Source: a virus
IMG/VR virus record: IMGVR_UViG_3300018080_000518
Span: 1 to 26,890 of that record
Length of the DNA: 26,890 nucleotides
Direction: 5' to 3' (one strand)
Each line of letters starts with the position of its first letter. Positions within the stretch are counted from its first letter, which is position 1. The translations under genes and the position numbers were made by a program. Under the pieces are notes generated by a model. The model had not been told where the DNA came from. It did not search any database and saw only the letters and a program-made list of their open reading frames with translations. Of this stretch, positions 7,338 through 13,951 are shown piece by piece.

Positions 7338-8381
7338 TTAGAGGTTAAGCCAGTACTTCAGTTGCCGTTCGTGTTCCGCTATCCAATCGTATAGATTTTC
7401 AAACGTATTACATACGGATATACGGGGTTCCCAAGCAAAGTCCCGTGAGATCCTTTCGATGTTTGAAACGAATACGTGTTGATCGTACGGACGTGGACGG
7501 GCGTTATCTTTTTCAACTACTATCTTCGTTATATTTTCGCAGAGGGTAGCAGCCTCTCTAAGACTAATAGTGTTATTGATACCCCCACCCACGTCGTAGG
7601 TTTCGCAGATAGAACCACTACGGAGTAAGGCGTGGGCTTGAGCGTTGATAAGCCTACACAAGTCACCTACGTAAAGAACGTCTCTGACCTGCTTACCTCC
7701 CCATCCGTAGTAAGTGAACGGTAAGTCAAAGTAGTGAGCTAGCATTAAACGCATCGCCCAACCCTGCTCTACCGAAGCCATCTGGTTGGGACCGGCGATA
7801 CAAGAGAATCGGTTAATGATTACTCTGAGATCGTAAGCCCGGGCCCACTCCTTGATTACTTCTTCGGCTACATACTTAGAGTTACCGTAGATAGTACGCG
7901 GTAAGCCTGAGGCCGCATTGTAACTATCGGAAACCTTGAACGTAGTCTCGACTCTGAATCGCGTAAGCTCTTCAACCAGATTAAACTCGTTAACGTACTC
8001 TCCAGGGTAGACCTTATTAGACGACCATTGAATCAGAGAACAGTCGAGTTCCCGACAGAGCTTAAGAATCCAGACTACTTCGGCTACGTTGTTATCGAAG
8101 TCAGTAGTAGGATTCTCCATACTAGCTACCGCCGAACTCTGAGCAGCGCAGTTGAGGATGATATGCGGTTTACTGGAACCATCGCTTAGATATGAGGCAG
8201 TCATATCCCCGATAGGGCATTCTTTGACGGCGATACCGTTGAGTCGTAGATACTGATAGTTACGTTGATTCTCTGGTCGGTAGATAGGATCTACGCAGAG
8301 AACTTTATGACCTAGCTTCGTAAAATACAAAGCCAAATTAGTCCCGACAAAACCGCACCCGCCTGGGATAAGTATATTCAC
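7338..8381 (-). CDS. NAD-dependent sugar epimerase/dehydratase, CDP-paratose 2-epimerase-like
   Basis: A 347-residue extended short-chain dehydrogenase. The Rossmann glycine motif GGCGFVG lies at residues 7-13 and the catalytic YGNSK (YxxxK) is present, with a preceding WSSNKVY serine segment. The later pattern INRFSCIAGPNQM, then QGWAMRLMLAHYF and GKQVRDVLYVGDL, closely follows CDP-paratose/CDP-tyvelose 2-epimerase-like proteins. It would interconvert a nucleotide sugar in the cytoplasm. In a phage this supplies or alters a donor sugar for glycosylating virions, host surface polymers or DNA. Its only glycosyltransferase partners here are over 13 kb away at 21849-24493. It overlaps the upstream gene by 4 bp. 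Family is secure; the sugar substrate is not. Confidence 0.9.
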   Translation of the reverse strand: MNILIPGGCGFVGTNLALYFTKLGHKVLCVDPIYRPENQRNYQYLRLNGIAVKECPIGDMTASYLSDGSSKPHIILNCAAQSSAVASMENPTTDFDNNVAEVVWILKLCRELDCSLIQWSSNKVYPGEYVNEFNLVEELTRFRVETTFKVSDSYNAASGLPRTIYGNSKYVAEEVIKEWARAYDLRVIINRFSCIAGPNQMASVEQGWAMRLMLAHYFDLPFTYYGWGGKQVRDVLYVGDLCRLINAQAHALLRSGSICETYDVGGGINNTISLREAATLCENITKIVVEKDNARPRPYDQHVFVSNIERISRDFAWEPRISVCNTFENLYDWIAEHERQLKYWLNL

Positions 8382-8797
8382 TTCTCATCTTCCTTTGTCT
8401 GGTTGAGGCCCCTCAGAAACTCCTCAAGCTCTACGCCGAACTTGGTAAGCTCTTGGGTCTCGTATTCAACTACATTCAAAAGAGCGTTAGAGTCCTGACC
8501 TAGTAATCTTAAAATGATCCCTGTCTTGATTTGCATCAGTTCGGAGAGCATTAAAACGCACCCGATAATCCGGTCAGGATTTCTCACGAGTATGTCTTTC
8601 AAGAACTGGAATCGTTTTTCTAGATTCGCTTCTTGAATCAAACAAAGGTCATCCAACTTACGAAGGATCTTATTAACGCATTCAAAGTCGTCTAGATTAG
8701 ATACCACTGTTTGGGCCCTGAGATAGAAATAAGAAAAGAGAAGGATACCAGCCGGCAACAAGTTACCCACATCCCACCAAGCCGGTATCCTTCTCAC
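8378..8797 (-). CDS. Hypothetical protein with possible N-terminal membrane helix; start uncertain
   Basis: The longest version begins at a GTG at 8797 and gives 139 residues, with a hydrophobic segment NLLPAGILLFSYFYLRA (about 12-28) followed by a helical, charged domain rich in Leu and Glu. That first part is encoded exactly by a terminator-like hairpin and its T-rich tail, and the GTG lacks a good ribosome-binding site. A second GTG at 8707 has AGGG eight bases upstream and would give a 109-residue soluble helical protein. I cannot decide between them. The 3' end overlaps the epimerase start by 4 bp. No family recognised. Confidence 0.55.
   Translation of the reverse strand: MRRIPAWWDVGNLLPAGILLFSYFYLRAQTVVSNLDDFECVNKILRKLDDLCLIQEANLEKRFQFLKDILVRNPDRIIGCVLMLSELMQIKTGIILRLLGQDSNALLNVVEYETQELTKFGVELEEFLRGLNQTKEDEK
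8725..8795 (-). terminator. Rho-independent-type terminator after the acidic protein gene
   Basis: Bases 8784-8795 and 8738-8749 are perfect 12-bp inverted repeats (GAGAAGGATACC and its complement), extended by GGC/GCC with a small bulge around a loop of about 25 nt. In the leftward direction the stem is followed by TTTTCTTATTTCT. It lies just past the stop codon at 8819, where a terminator for the highly acidic protein's transcript would be expected. The long loop makes it weaker than classic terminators. Confidence 0.6.
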
Positions 8798-8818
8798 GGA
8801 GAAACGAAACGACCAAGA

Positions 8819-9904
8819 TCAATCTTCGCTGAGATCGTCCCAGCTAACGCCCTTGTAAACTTTGCCGTTGTCGTGGTTCTTGAGGTTAACCGTTTTAGCT
8901 TTCGGGAATACGGCGGTTACCTCGCAGTCGTAGGACTTCCGAGAACGTGGCGGCTTGTAGCTGTAAACTTCTTCCTTCTCAGGAACAAATTCATCGCCGT
9001 CGTCGTCTTCATCCTCCTCATCGTCTTCTTCTTCTTCTTCGTCGTCTTCGTCGACTTCTTTACGAGCTTCGATGATAGCGTCACCGAGTTCTACCCAAGT
9101 CGGGTAGTCATCCGGTTCAAGCTCGAACTCCGCTGCGAGTTCGGTGAGCTTCTCTGCTAAATCTTCGTGCCCGTCGTCTGCGAGTTCGCCAGCGTCGTGC
9201 GGGTTGATATCTTCGTCTGGATCAAACTCCGGTTCTTCGTCTTCGTCTTCGTCTTCTTCGTCTTCTTCGTCTTCTTCGTCTTCTTCGTCGTCTTCCAACT
9301 CTTCGTCTTCTTCCGGTTCTTCGTCGTCGTCGGTATCGTCGTCAACGTCGTCAGGGATGTCTTCGTCGAAACCTTCGGCTACTCCGCCCCAGACGTGGTT
9401 AACACGCAGGTTGGGGTACTGCTTCGTAGCCTCACCTTGCCAGGTTCGAAAACGGAAGTAAACGCCGGACTCTTTGAGTTCTTGGGCGAGTGCTTCGACT
9501 TCTTCTCCGCTCTCGACTTCTTCGGTTTCCGCTCCCAACTTTCGAAGTTCGTTAAGCACCCAATCGAAGTGTTCGTCAATCGTCTTGCGAGAGCGGTTAG
9601 GCGTATCGCAGATCGGTTCAGGGCCAATAGACGTACGGAGACCTTGAACCTTCATCATACCGCTCTTACCCAACGAGATTTCTTCGGGAGCCACGACGAT
9701 GCCGGCCGCACGAAAGAAAGGCTCACCCTTCATGTCTCCTTTCTCGTACGTCCCAAACTTACACTCAGTAAGCTGGGCTATGCCGTTTTCGATTCCTGGA
9801 GGTAAGTCTCCGCCACCGGGCATCTTCGTTTCGTCTGCTCGATGTTTCTTGATCGCTTTGTTGTACTTAGCTCCAGCCAACGCACTTTTCTTTGCTCTAG
9901 CCAT
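8819..9904 (-). CDS. Highly acidic protein, possible phage single-stranded DNA-binding protein
   Basis: 361 residues in three parts. Residues 1-185 look like a folded beta-rich domain, with KMPGGGDLPPGIENGIAQL, PFFRAAGIVVAPEEI, QGLRTSIGPEPICDTPNRSRKT and VYFRFRTW. A run of Asp/Glu (about 186-235) comes next, then a short helical segment, a second Asp/Glu run (about 283-305) and a small basic/beta C-terminus ending KGVSWDDLSED. I do not recognise a named family with certainty. The position directly after CsrA, the Sak4-like ATPase and the recombination nuclease, together with the acidic tracts typical of SSB tails, suggests an ssDNA-binding or recombination-mediator role; this is inference. 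The start follows GAGGAG and overlaps the csrA stop by 8 bp. Confidence 0.75.
   Translation of the reverse strand: MARAKKSALAGAKYNKAIKKHRADETKMPGGGDLPPGIENGIAQLTECKFGTYEKGDMKGEPFFRAAGIVVAPEEISLGKSGMMKVQGLRTSIGPEPICDTPNRSRKTIDEHFDWVLNELRKLGAETEEVESGEEVEALAQELKESGVYFRFRTWQGEATKQYPNLRVNHVWGGVAEGFDEDIPDDVDDDTDDDEEPEEDEELEDDEEDEEDEEDEEDEDEDEEPEFDPDEDINPHDAGELADDGHEDLAEKLTELAAEFELEPDDYPTWVELGDAIIEARKEVDEDDEEEEEDDEEDEDDDGDEFVPEKEEVYSYKPPRSRKSYDCEVTAVFPKAKTVNLKNHDNGKVYKGVSWDDLSED
9251..9286. repeat. Tandem 9-bp repeat inside the acidic tract
   Basis: Four perfect copies of GTCTTCTTC (read on the + strand) sit within a longer GTC/TTC low-complexity stretch of about 110 bp. They encode the Glu-Asp-Glu runs of the acidic protein. 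Slippage could change the length of the acidic tract between relatives. Confidence 0.85.
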
Positions 9905-10085
9905 TGAGTTGCTCCTCTGGTACTGGCTTTGTTACTAACTCTTCTCGAACGATAGGTATATGCTTTTTAGCTTCAATCCCTAACCGAACGTTTTCACTAT
10001 TCAAACGAACTACCGTAATCTTGATTAGGTCGTCACCCTCTCCTAGACAAATAACCTCTTGGACTTTCCTACTTAAAACTAACAT
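9897..10085 (-). CDS. csrA: CsrA/RsmA-type translational regulator
   Basis: A complete 62-residue CsrA. It begins MLVLSRK, has the beta-strand core ITVVRLNSENVRLGIEA, and ends the conserved part with HIPIVREEL. Arg47 in VREEL corresponds to the RNA-binding Arg44 of E. coli CsrA, and Leu4 and Arg6 at the N-terminus, also part of the RNA-binding surface, are kept. CsrA homodimers bind ANGGA motifs in mRNA leaders and usually block ribosome access. The ATG at 10085 follows GAAGGGA and lies one base after the stop of the ATPase gene; longer upstream frames are not supported. It overlaps the acidic protein gene. A phage copy could target host or phage mRNAs; the targets are unknown. Confidence 0.94.
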   Translation of the reverse strand: MLVLSRKVQEVICLGEGDDLIKITVVRLNSENVRLGIEAKKHIPIVREELVTKPVPEEQLNG

Positions 10086-10086
10086 C

Positions 10087-10908
10087 TCAATTCCCTTCGA
10101 TGAGTTTAAGGATTTTCTGGTACGATGGGTCCGAAACGAACTGGGGTAGCTCCGTACCTTTAGGCACTCGGAACTTAACCGTGTAAACCGGATGAGCTTT
10201 GGTGCGTATACACCACTCGACGTCACCGCTTTTAATCTGTCGCGTTACCGTCTTCTTCCCTACCTTTATCCGCTTCGTCTTCGTACTCTCCCGGATGAAC
10301 GCTTGGACTACGTAGTCGCATGCCGGATTTAGCCAACCCGTTACGCTAGGGCTAGCAGCTGCTCCGACGTAGGGTAAAACTACATCGCCCTCAGTATCGG
10401 TATTAAAGTCTCTTTCCTGGGCGAGAATGAGAACGTTAGCGTCAAGCTCTAGTAACGCTCTGAGGTATTCCTTCGTTTGGAGAGCGCACTGAGACCAGTC
10501 CTGCTGAGAAGCCATACCCCAAGAACCTTGAGCGGGCAACTTTTCTATCTCTAAAATCTCGCGCAGACAAAGATCCTGTAAACCCGTAAGCGTATCCGCT
10601 ACTACCGTTTTGTACTTGGAGGATTCTCCTACGTGATCTACTAGTCGTTTAACGTCGTCGGTGCTACGGACGTCGATAAAGTCTACACCCTTAACGTTGT
10701 GGACGGACTTCGTACCGTCTTCGAATCCTACTAGAAGTAAAGGTTTTGGAAACGTACATGCGAACGTCGTCTTACCGGTGCCGGTTCTGCCGTAGACGTT
10801 CATCTTGATAGAGTTATCTTTGAGGGATACCGGCTGGATCCTACTCGCAATAGAACTCTTAGAACGTCGTCTTGGCCCTTTGGGCCGTTGCTTCTTGACG
10901 GTAGGCAT
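10087..10908 (-). CDS. Sak4/RecA-like phage nucleotide-binding ATPase
   Basis: A 273-residue P-loop ATPase with a basic N-terminus, Walker A GRTGTGKTT at about residues 40-48 and a Walker B-like strand KTVVADTLTGL near residue 100. QERDF and later strands follow, in the layout of the AAA_24 phage nucleotide-binding family, which includes Sak4-type single-strand annealing proteins. Such proteins promote recombination with the phage SSB. The ATG overlaps the nuclease stop (TAATG) with AAGGAG upstream. The gene lies between the PD-(D/E)XK nuclease and csrA, with the acidic putative SSB next, which fits a recombination group. The ATPase family is secure; annealase activity is inferred. Confidence 0.87.
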   Translation of the reverse strand: MPTVKKQRPKGPRRRSKSSIASRIQPVSLKDNSIKMNVYGRTGTGKTTFACTFPKPLLLVGFEDGTKSVHNVKGVDFIDVRSTDDVKRLVDHVGESSKYKTVVADTLTGLQDLCLREILEIEKLPAQGSWGMASQQDWSQCALQTKEYLRALLELDANVLILAQERDFNTDTEGDVVLPYVGAAASPSVTGWLNPACDYVVQAFIRESTKTKRIKVGKKTVTRQIKSGDVEWCIRTKAHPVYTVKFRVPKGTELPQFVSDPSYQKILKLIEGN

Positions 10909-11945
10909 TACAACTCCTTATAGAGGTTATCCGTCACTACCAAGCCTAGCTTACTTCCGTTATTCATGTATTGGTCTAGTTCTCCAACTCCGCTACGGTC
11001 CATCGGATTCCATACGCCGTACGGATACCGATAATGAAAAGAGTTTACTAACTCTCCTTGATCTTCGCTCGAAAGGTTTATCCACTCCCACCAATCCCAA
11101 AGCATCTCCAAGATCGGGTAGAGGCAGAGGCGTTCGAAGTCGTCTATATTCTTCTCCGTAAACTCTACTCTCCAACGCATGAAGAAGAACTCCGGTTCAC
11201 CTTTTATGAGCCCTGCTAGCCGAACGTAGAATTGAGATGACGTTTCTCCTCTCGGATTAGACTTGGTAGGCTTAAACGGACGTATCGAATGTCGGCCGCC
11301 AGCTAGTGGGCGACGTATTACGTTATACCGTACGCCGGAAACGGGTAAGTCTATACCCTCTCTCCTACACCTAGCCCGCAACGCGACTAGATACGTTCCA
11401 GTTTGTAGATCCCAGAGAAGTTGATTAGCTACCTCTTGCTCGTTGATCTCGCCTTTCGTTTTATTCTCCTGGAGGTAAATACCTTTCTTACGTCCACGAG
11501 CGTTCGGCATAGCGTCTACCGAATCGAACTTACCGCGAAGACGTACGATACGTCCACTAGGCAACTCGATAGGTTCGCTGAACGTGTCTTCGGCGTAGAG
11601 CGGTTCACGCTTTTTAACGTCCGGATGCTTCTTCCAGTACTGAACGTAGATAGGAAACTGAAGGCGGCATACTTGATACCACTTCTCTACGTCGGCACTT
11701 TGTAGAGGATACTCTTTCGCCAACTCTTGGGCGTACTCTTTGAGTTTTCCTTCGTAGGGTTGCTTATTCGCTAAGCACTCCTCGCAGAGATGCCACATGT
11801 TACCGTACTCTAGAGCGTGGCTAAATCTAGGAGCAGATACCAACCCGTCGATAACGAGTAGCTTGAAACGCTCTCGGCAGACGATAAACTTACTCAGTAA
11901 CGATTGAGTGATGCCGTCTACCTCCGGACCTTTCCAGAGACTCAT
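10908..11945 (-). CDS. PD-(D/E)XK nuclease of the RecB/Cas4-like superfamily
   Basis: 345 residues. The N-terminal ITQSLLSKFIVCRERFKL is the typical first helix of PDDEXK_1 proteins. The active-site pattern is LRGKFDSVD near residue 137 (motif II Asp) and LQENKTKG near residue 160 (Glu-x-Lys, motif III), followed by a helix with NQLLWDLQTGTYL that corresponds to the QxxxY region. I see no four-cysteine Fe-S set of the Cas4/AddB kind. It probably works as a 5'-3' exonuclease in phage recombination with the adjacent ATPase. The ATG follows AAGGAG. Confidence 0.9.
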   Translation of the reverse strand: MSLWKGPEVDGITQSLLSKFIVCRERFKLLVIDGLVSAPRFSHALEYGNMWHLCEECLANKQPYEGKLKEYAQELAKEYPLQSADVEKWYQVCRLQFPIYVQYWKKHPDVKKREPLYAEDTFSEPIELPSGRIVRLRGKFDSVDAMPNARGRKKGIYLQENKTKGEINEQEVANQLLWDLQTGTYLVALRARCRREGIDLPVSGVRYNVIRRPLAGGRHSIRPFKPTKSNPRGETSSQFYVRLAGLIKGEPEFFFMRWRVEFTEKNIDDFERLCLYPILEMLWDWWEWINLSSEDQGELVNSFHYRYPYGVWNPMDRSGVGELDQYMNNGSKLGLVVTDNLYKEL

Positions 11946-11998
11946 AACTTTCTCCTTCGGACTAAAGACTAACCGACTACTACTTAGTATACCGGCTA

Positions 11999-12565
11999 TT
12001 AAAACGGCACTAATTCGCTAAGAGTATCGCGGAGCGTAACGATAGAGCGTTGAACCGCTAAACCTTTTTGCGACTCATCCGCACGAAGGATAGCTGCGGG
12101 GTGGATAATATCCGCGAAGAGAATAGACTCTTCTAGTTCGTCCGTTCCTAGGTGCTCTGGCGTAGCGTACGTAGTAGAGAGCTTACCTATTCGTACGATA
12201 GCTTGGGGCCTAGCTAGTCTTACAACTTCGCGTAGACGATTTCTACACTTACGAATACAAGACTTACTAGGCTCACTAATCTTGTTCGAGTCTTCGTCCA
12301 GAGGAATACACGCAACTAGATTAGTAAAAGCGAATCTCCAGCTGACGTCTTCGGTAGCTTCGGAGATAATACCGTTCAACAGTTTACCCGCTGGACCTAC
12401 GAACGGATTTCCAACTACGTTCTCACTAGCTCCAGGAGCTTCTCCAATCATAAGAACGTCGCACGGTAGCTTACCTCTCAATAGCACTACCTTCTTTCGA
12501 GTCTTCCAAAGCTCACACTTTTTACAGTTACTCCACTTCTTCTTATGAGTAGTCCATCGGCTCAT
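11999..12565 (-). CDS. Family 4 uracil-DNA glycosylase with Fe-S cluster
   Basis: 188 residues from the ATG at 12565, which overlaps the upstream stop (ATGA) and follows GAAGG. Motif A is GEAPGASE (41-48), the water-activating loop of family 4 enzymes; motif B is IHPAAIL with His155. Cys14, Cys17, Cys86 and Cys103 match the spacing of the four [4Fe-4S] ligands. The NPFVGPAGKLL stretch after motif A is also typical. It removes uracil from DNA. In a phage that may use hydroxymethyl-dU-derived bases it could purge misincorporated or deaminated uracil; activity on modified bases is untested. It sits between the small Cys protein and the PD-(D/E)XK nuclease. Confidence 0.93.
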   Translation of the reverse strand: MSRWTTHKKKWSNCKKCELWKTRKKVVLLRGKLPCDVLMIGEAPGASENVVGNPFVGPAGKLLNGIISEATEDVSWRFAFTNLVACIPLDEDSNKISEPSKSCIRKCRNRLREVVRLARPQAIVRIGKLSTTYATPEHLGTDELEESILFADIIHPAAILRADESQKGLAVQRSIVTLRDTLSELVPF

Positions 12566-12774
12566 TCTTCGAAACCTTCTGTAGCAAAGTTCGCTCCACA
12601 CTCATCGTCTAAGATTACGTCTCCTTTGTAGGAAAACGAAACCCACGGAGAACCACAACAGCCGCAACCGCCAACGTTCATTTCTATCTCGTGTTCTTTG
12701 AGTATCTCCTTTATAGATTCGATTCTCTCTTCAACTTCTTCTTGGTCCTTACACTTGCCGGTTTTGTAGGTCAT
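12562..12774 (-). CDS. Small cysteine-rich protein, 70 residues
   Basis: Begins MTYKTGKCKDQEEVEERI at an ATG in the ATGA overlap with the RuvC stop, with GGAG nine bases upstream; a TTG further up is less likely. The N-terminal half is a charged helix. The second half has GGCGCCGSPW, four closely spaced cysteines counting the earlier Cys, then strands and DDECG, which suggests metal binding. The function is unknown. It is translationally coupled to both the resolvase and the uracil glycosylase. Confidence 0.65.
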   Translation of the reverse strand: MTYKTGKCKDQEEVEERIESIKEILKEHEIEMNVGGCGCCGSPWVSFSYKGDVILDDECGANFATEGFEE

Positions 12775-13256
12775 CGGTTTGTTCTCCAACAGTACTCCGC
12801 GATGAGAAGAGCGTCACACGTCTTTAGCGTTAGCTTAGGAGCAGCGTTACCGAAGTGCTGTTGGGCTGCTCCCTTAAGGAAGTTCTTCCACTGGCTACTC
12901 GTTTCGGTTTTCTTCCTAGTCCGAATACCTAAGCCCTTCATCCACTTACGTGGGACAGCTTCCTGGAAAGGAACTCCGAAAGAGATTAGACAACCGCGAA
13001 TGAATCCGTAGTTGCGACCGAAGTTAAACGAGCTAGTTACGCCCTGCTTAGGCATCGCGTTTACTTGTTCGAGTACCGCGCAGCATTCTTCGTCTACTAC
13101 CCACTCTTCTAGAAGTTCCGCAATGTCGGTTTCAGTATCAGGCATTGGAGCTACGCCTATCTCTGAGAAGCGTAGTAGCTTAACGCTCGTATGAATACCT
13201 TCTCTTAGAAAGGCCAACCCACCACCCTTACCTGGGTCGATACCGATATAAATCAT
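12771..13256 (-). CDS. RuvC-like Holliday junction resolvase (phage type)
   Basis: 161 residues with an RNase H-like fold signature. GIDPGKGGGLA carries the first catalytic Asp (Asp7), VLEQVNAMP carries the Glu (Glu63), and CDALLIAEY near the end carries the last Asp (Asp148). Between them is the TSSFNFGRNYGFIRG segment common in phage RuvC-like proteins. It would cut branched DNA made during replication and recombination before packaging. The ATG overlaps the upstream stop (TAATG). Confidence 0.9.
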   Translation of the reverse strand: MIYIGIDPGKGGGLAFLREGIHTSVKLLRFSEIGVAPMPDTETDIAELLEEWVVDEECCAVLEQVNAMPKQGVTSSFNFGRNYGFIRGCLISFGVPFQEAVPRKWMKGLGIRTRKKTETSSQWKNFLKGAAQQHFGNAAPKLTLKTCDALLIAEYCWRTNR

Positions 13257-13489
13257 TAGTCGTAAGCTCCTACCTGAATCGTTAGCATGTCTTCTTCGAT
13301 TGTTATGCTTACCGACGTACCGCGTTCACTAGCTCTCGTACGAAACATAGCAGCCATCGCGTGTGGTTGGCATTCGAAGTCTCTATGCCGGTAGATGCTA
13401 AACGGTCTCTTTCGCTTAAACCAAGAGTCCCACGGATAGAGCGGTGCTGGACCGCGTTTACCTTTCTCTTTCTTCTGTCTTCTAATCAC
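13256..13489 (-). CDS. Hypothetical basic protein, 77 residues, first gene of the leftward operon
   Basis: GTG start at 13489 with AAAGGAG at ideal spacing. The N-terminus is very basic (IRRQKKEKGKRGPAP), followed by a WDSWFKRKRP segment and a C-terminal beta part with SVSITIEEDMLTIQVG. No family recognised. The second half looks like a small alpha-beta domain that could bind DNA or a partner. Being first after the divergent control region, it is probably an early protein. Confidence 0.65.
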   Translation of the reverse strand: MIRRQKKEKGKRGPAPLYPWDSWFKRKRPFSIYRHRDFECQPHAMAAMFRTRASERGTSVSITIEEDMLTIQVGAYD

Positions 13490-13574
13490 GGCGTTCTCCT
13501 TTGTTTAGTCTCACTAACTAATACCTAATATACCCGACCTCTAAACGGCTAAACGTTCGCCTCTAGGTCCGCTT

Positions 13575-13638
13575 TTACGTAAGTTAGAAATCGATTATAC
13601 TAATAGAGGGACGGTCTACTTACGTAAGATTACGTAAG
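13575..13638. promoter_or_regulatory. Three TTACGTAAG operator-like repeats in the divergent control region
   Basis: TTACGTAAG occurs at 13575-13583, 13620-13628 and 13630-13638. The core TACGTA is palindromic, and the middle copy extends to the full palindrome CTTACGTAAG. Copies two and three are exactly 10 bp apart, one helical turn. They lie between the leftward and rightward operons, as expected for a dimeric regulator's sites. The regulator is unknown; the two small HTH proteins in the rightward operon are candidates. Confidence 0.5.
13594..13599 (-). promoter_or_regulatory. Candidate leftward -10 box TATAAT
   Basis: A perfect TATAAT on the minus strand, about 105 bp before the first leftward start codon. 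No good -35 box lies 16-18 bp upstream; a TTACGTAAG copy occupies that place instead, which would fit an activator-dependent or repressed promoter. A second weaker -10 (TATATT) lies closer to the gene, near 13527-13532. Confidence 0.35.
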
Positions 13639-13673
13639 TAATCTAGTAGTAGAGGGCAGCCGTCTCTTCTCTC

Positions 13674-13703
13674 TTTACCCTCTACGCCTATTACGGTATA
13701 AAT
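13674..13703 (+). promoter_or_regulatory. Rightward sigma-70-type promoter
   Basis: TTTACC at 13674-13679 (4 of 6 to TTGACA), a 17-bp spacer, then TATAAA at 13697-13702 (5 of 6 to TATAAT). Transcription would start near 13710, giving a leader of about 35 nt before the first rightward gene with its GAAGGAG site. The TTACGTAAG copies lie 36 bp or more upstream of the -35 box. Confidence 0.6.
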
Positions 13704-13744
13704 AGGTTTCTGCTATACGTACCCTAACGAAGAAGGAGCTAGTA

Positions 13745-13951
13745 ATGGTGCGAGTAGTCTCTACGGAGTTCCTAGGAGATTGTTTATCAGCCAATGAGTT
13801 AGCTGACGGTCTGCCTATGAACGAACAAGTATCGAAGCCACGTAAGAAGCGGAAAGGGACGAAACGAAAGATCAAGCTTCAAGAGACGGAGAAAGAGATT
13901 GGTTACCAGTATACCCCAGTAACGTTTAAGAAAGTCCGCAGGAGTAAGTAA
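13745..13951 (+). CDS. Hypothetical basic protein, 68 residues, first rightward gene
   Basis: ATG with GAAGGAG upstream, shortly after the predicted promoter. The N-terminal third (FLGDCLSANELADGLP) looks helical. The rest is strongly basic, with KPRKKRKGTKRKIK, and could bind nucleic acid. No family recognised. Its stop overlaps the next start by one base (TAATG), so the two are coupled. Confidence 0.65.
   Translation: MVRVVSTEFLGDCLSANELADGLPMNEQVSKPRKKRKGTKRKIKLQETEKEIGYQYTPVTFKKVRRSK

Noticed and set aside
9144-9805. Long plus-strand frames opposite the acidic protein (poly-Ser and Phe/Val-rich products).
   Set aside because: They are low-complexity shadows of GAA/GAC codon runs on the other strand, with no suitable ribosome-binding sites and the wrong direction for the operon.
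9897-10226. A 109-residue version of CsrA with an N-terminal extension.
   Set aside because: The extension overlaps the ATPase gene almost completely. The internal ATG has the ribosome-binding site and begins the canonical MLVLSRK.
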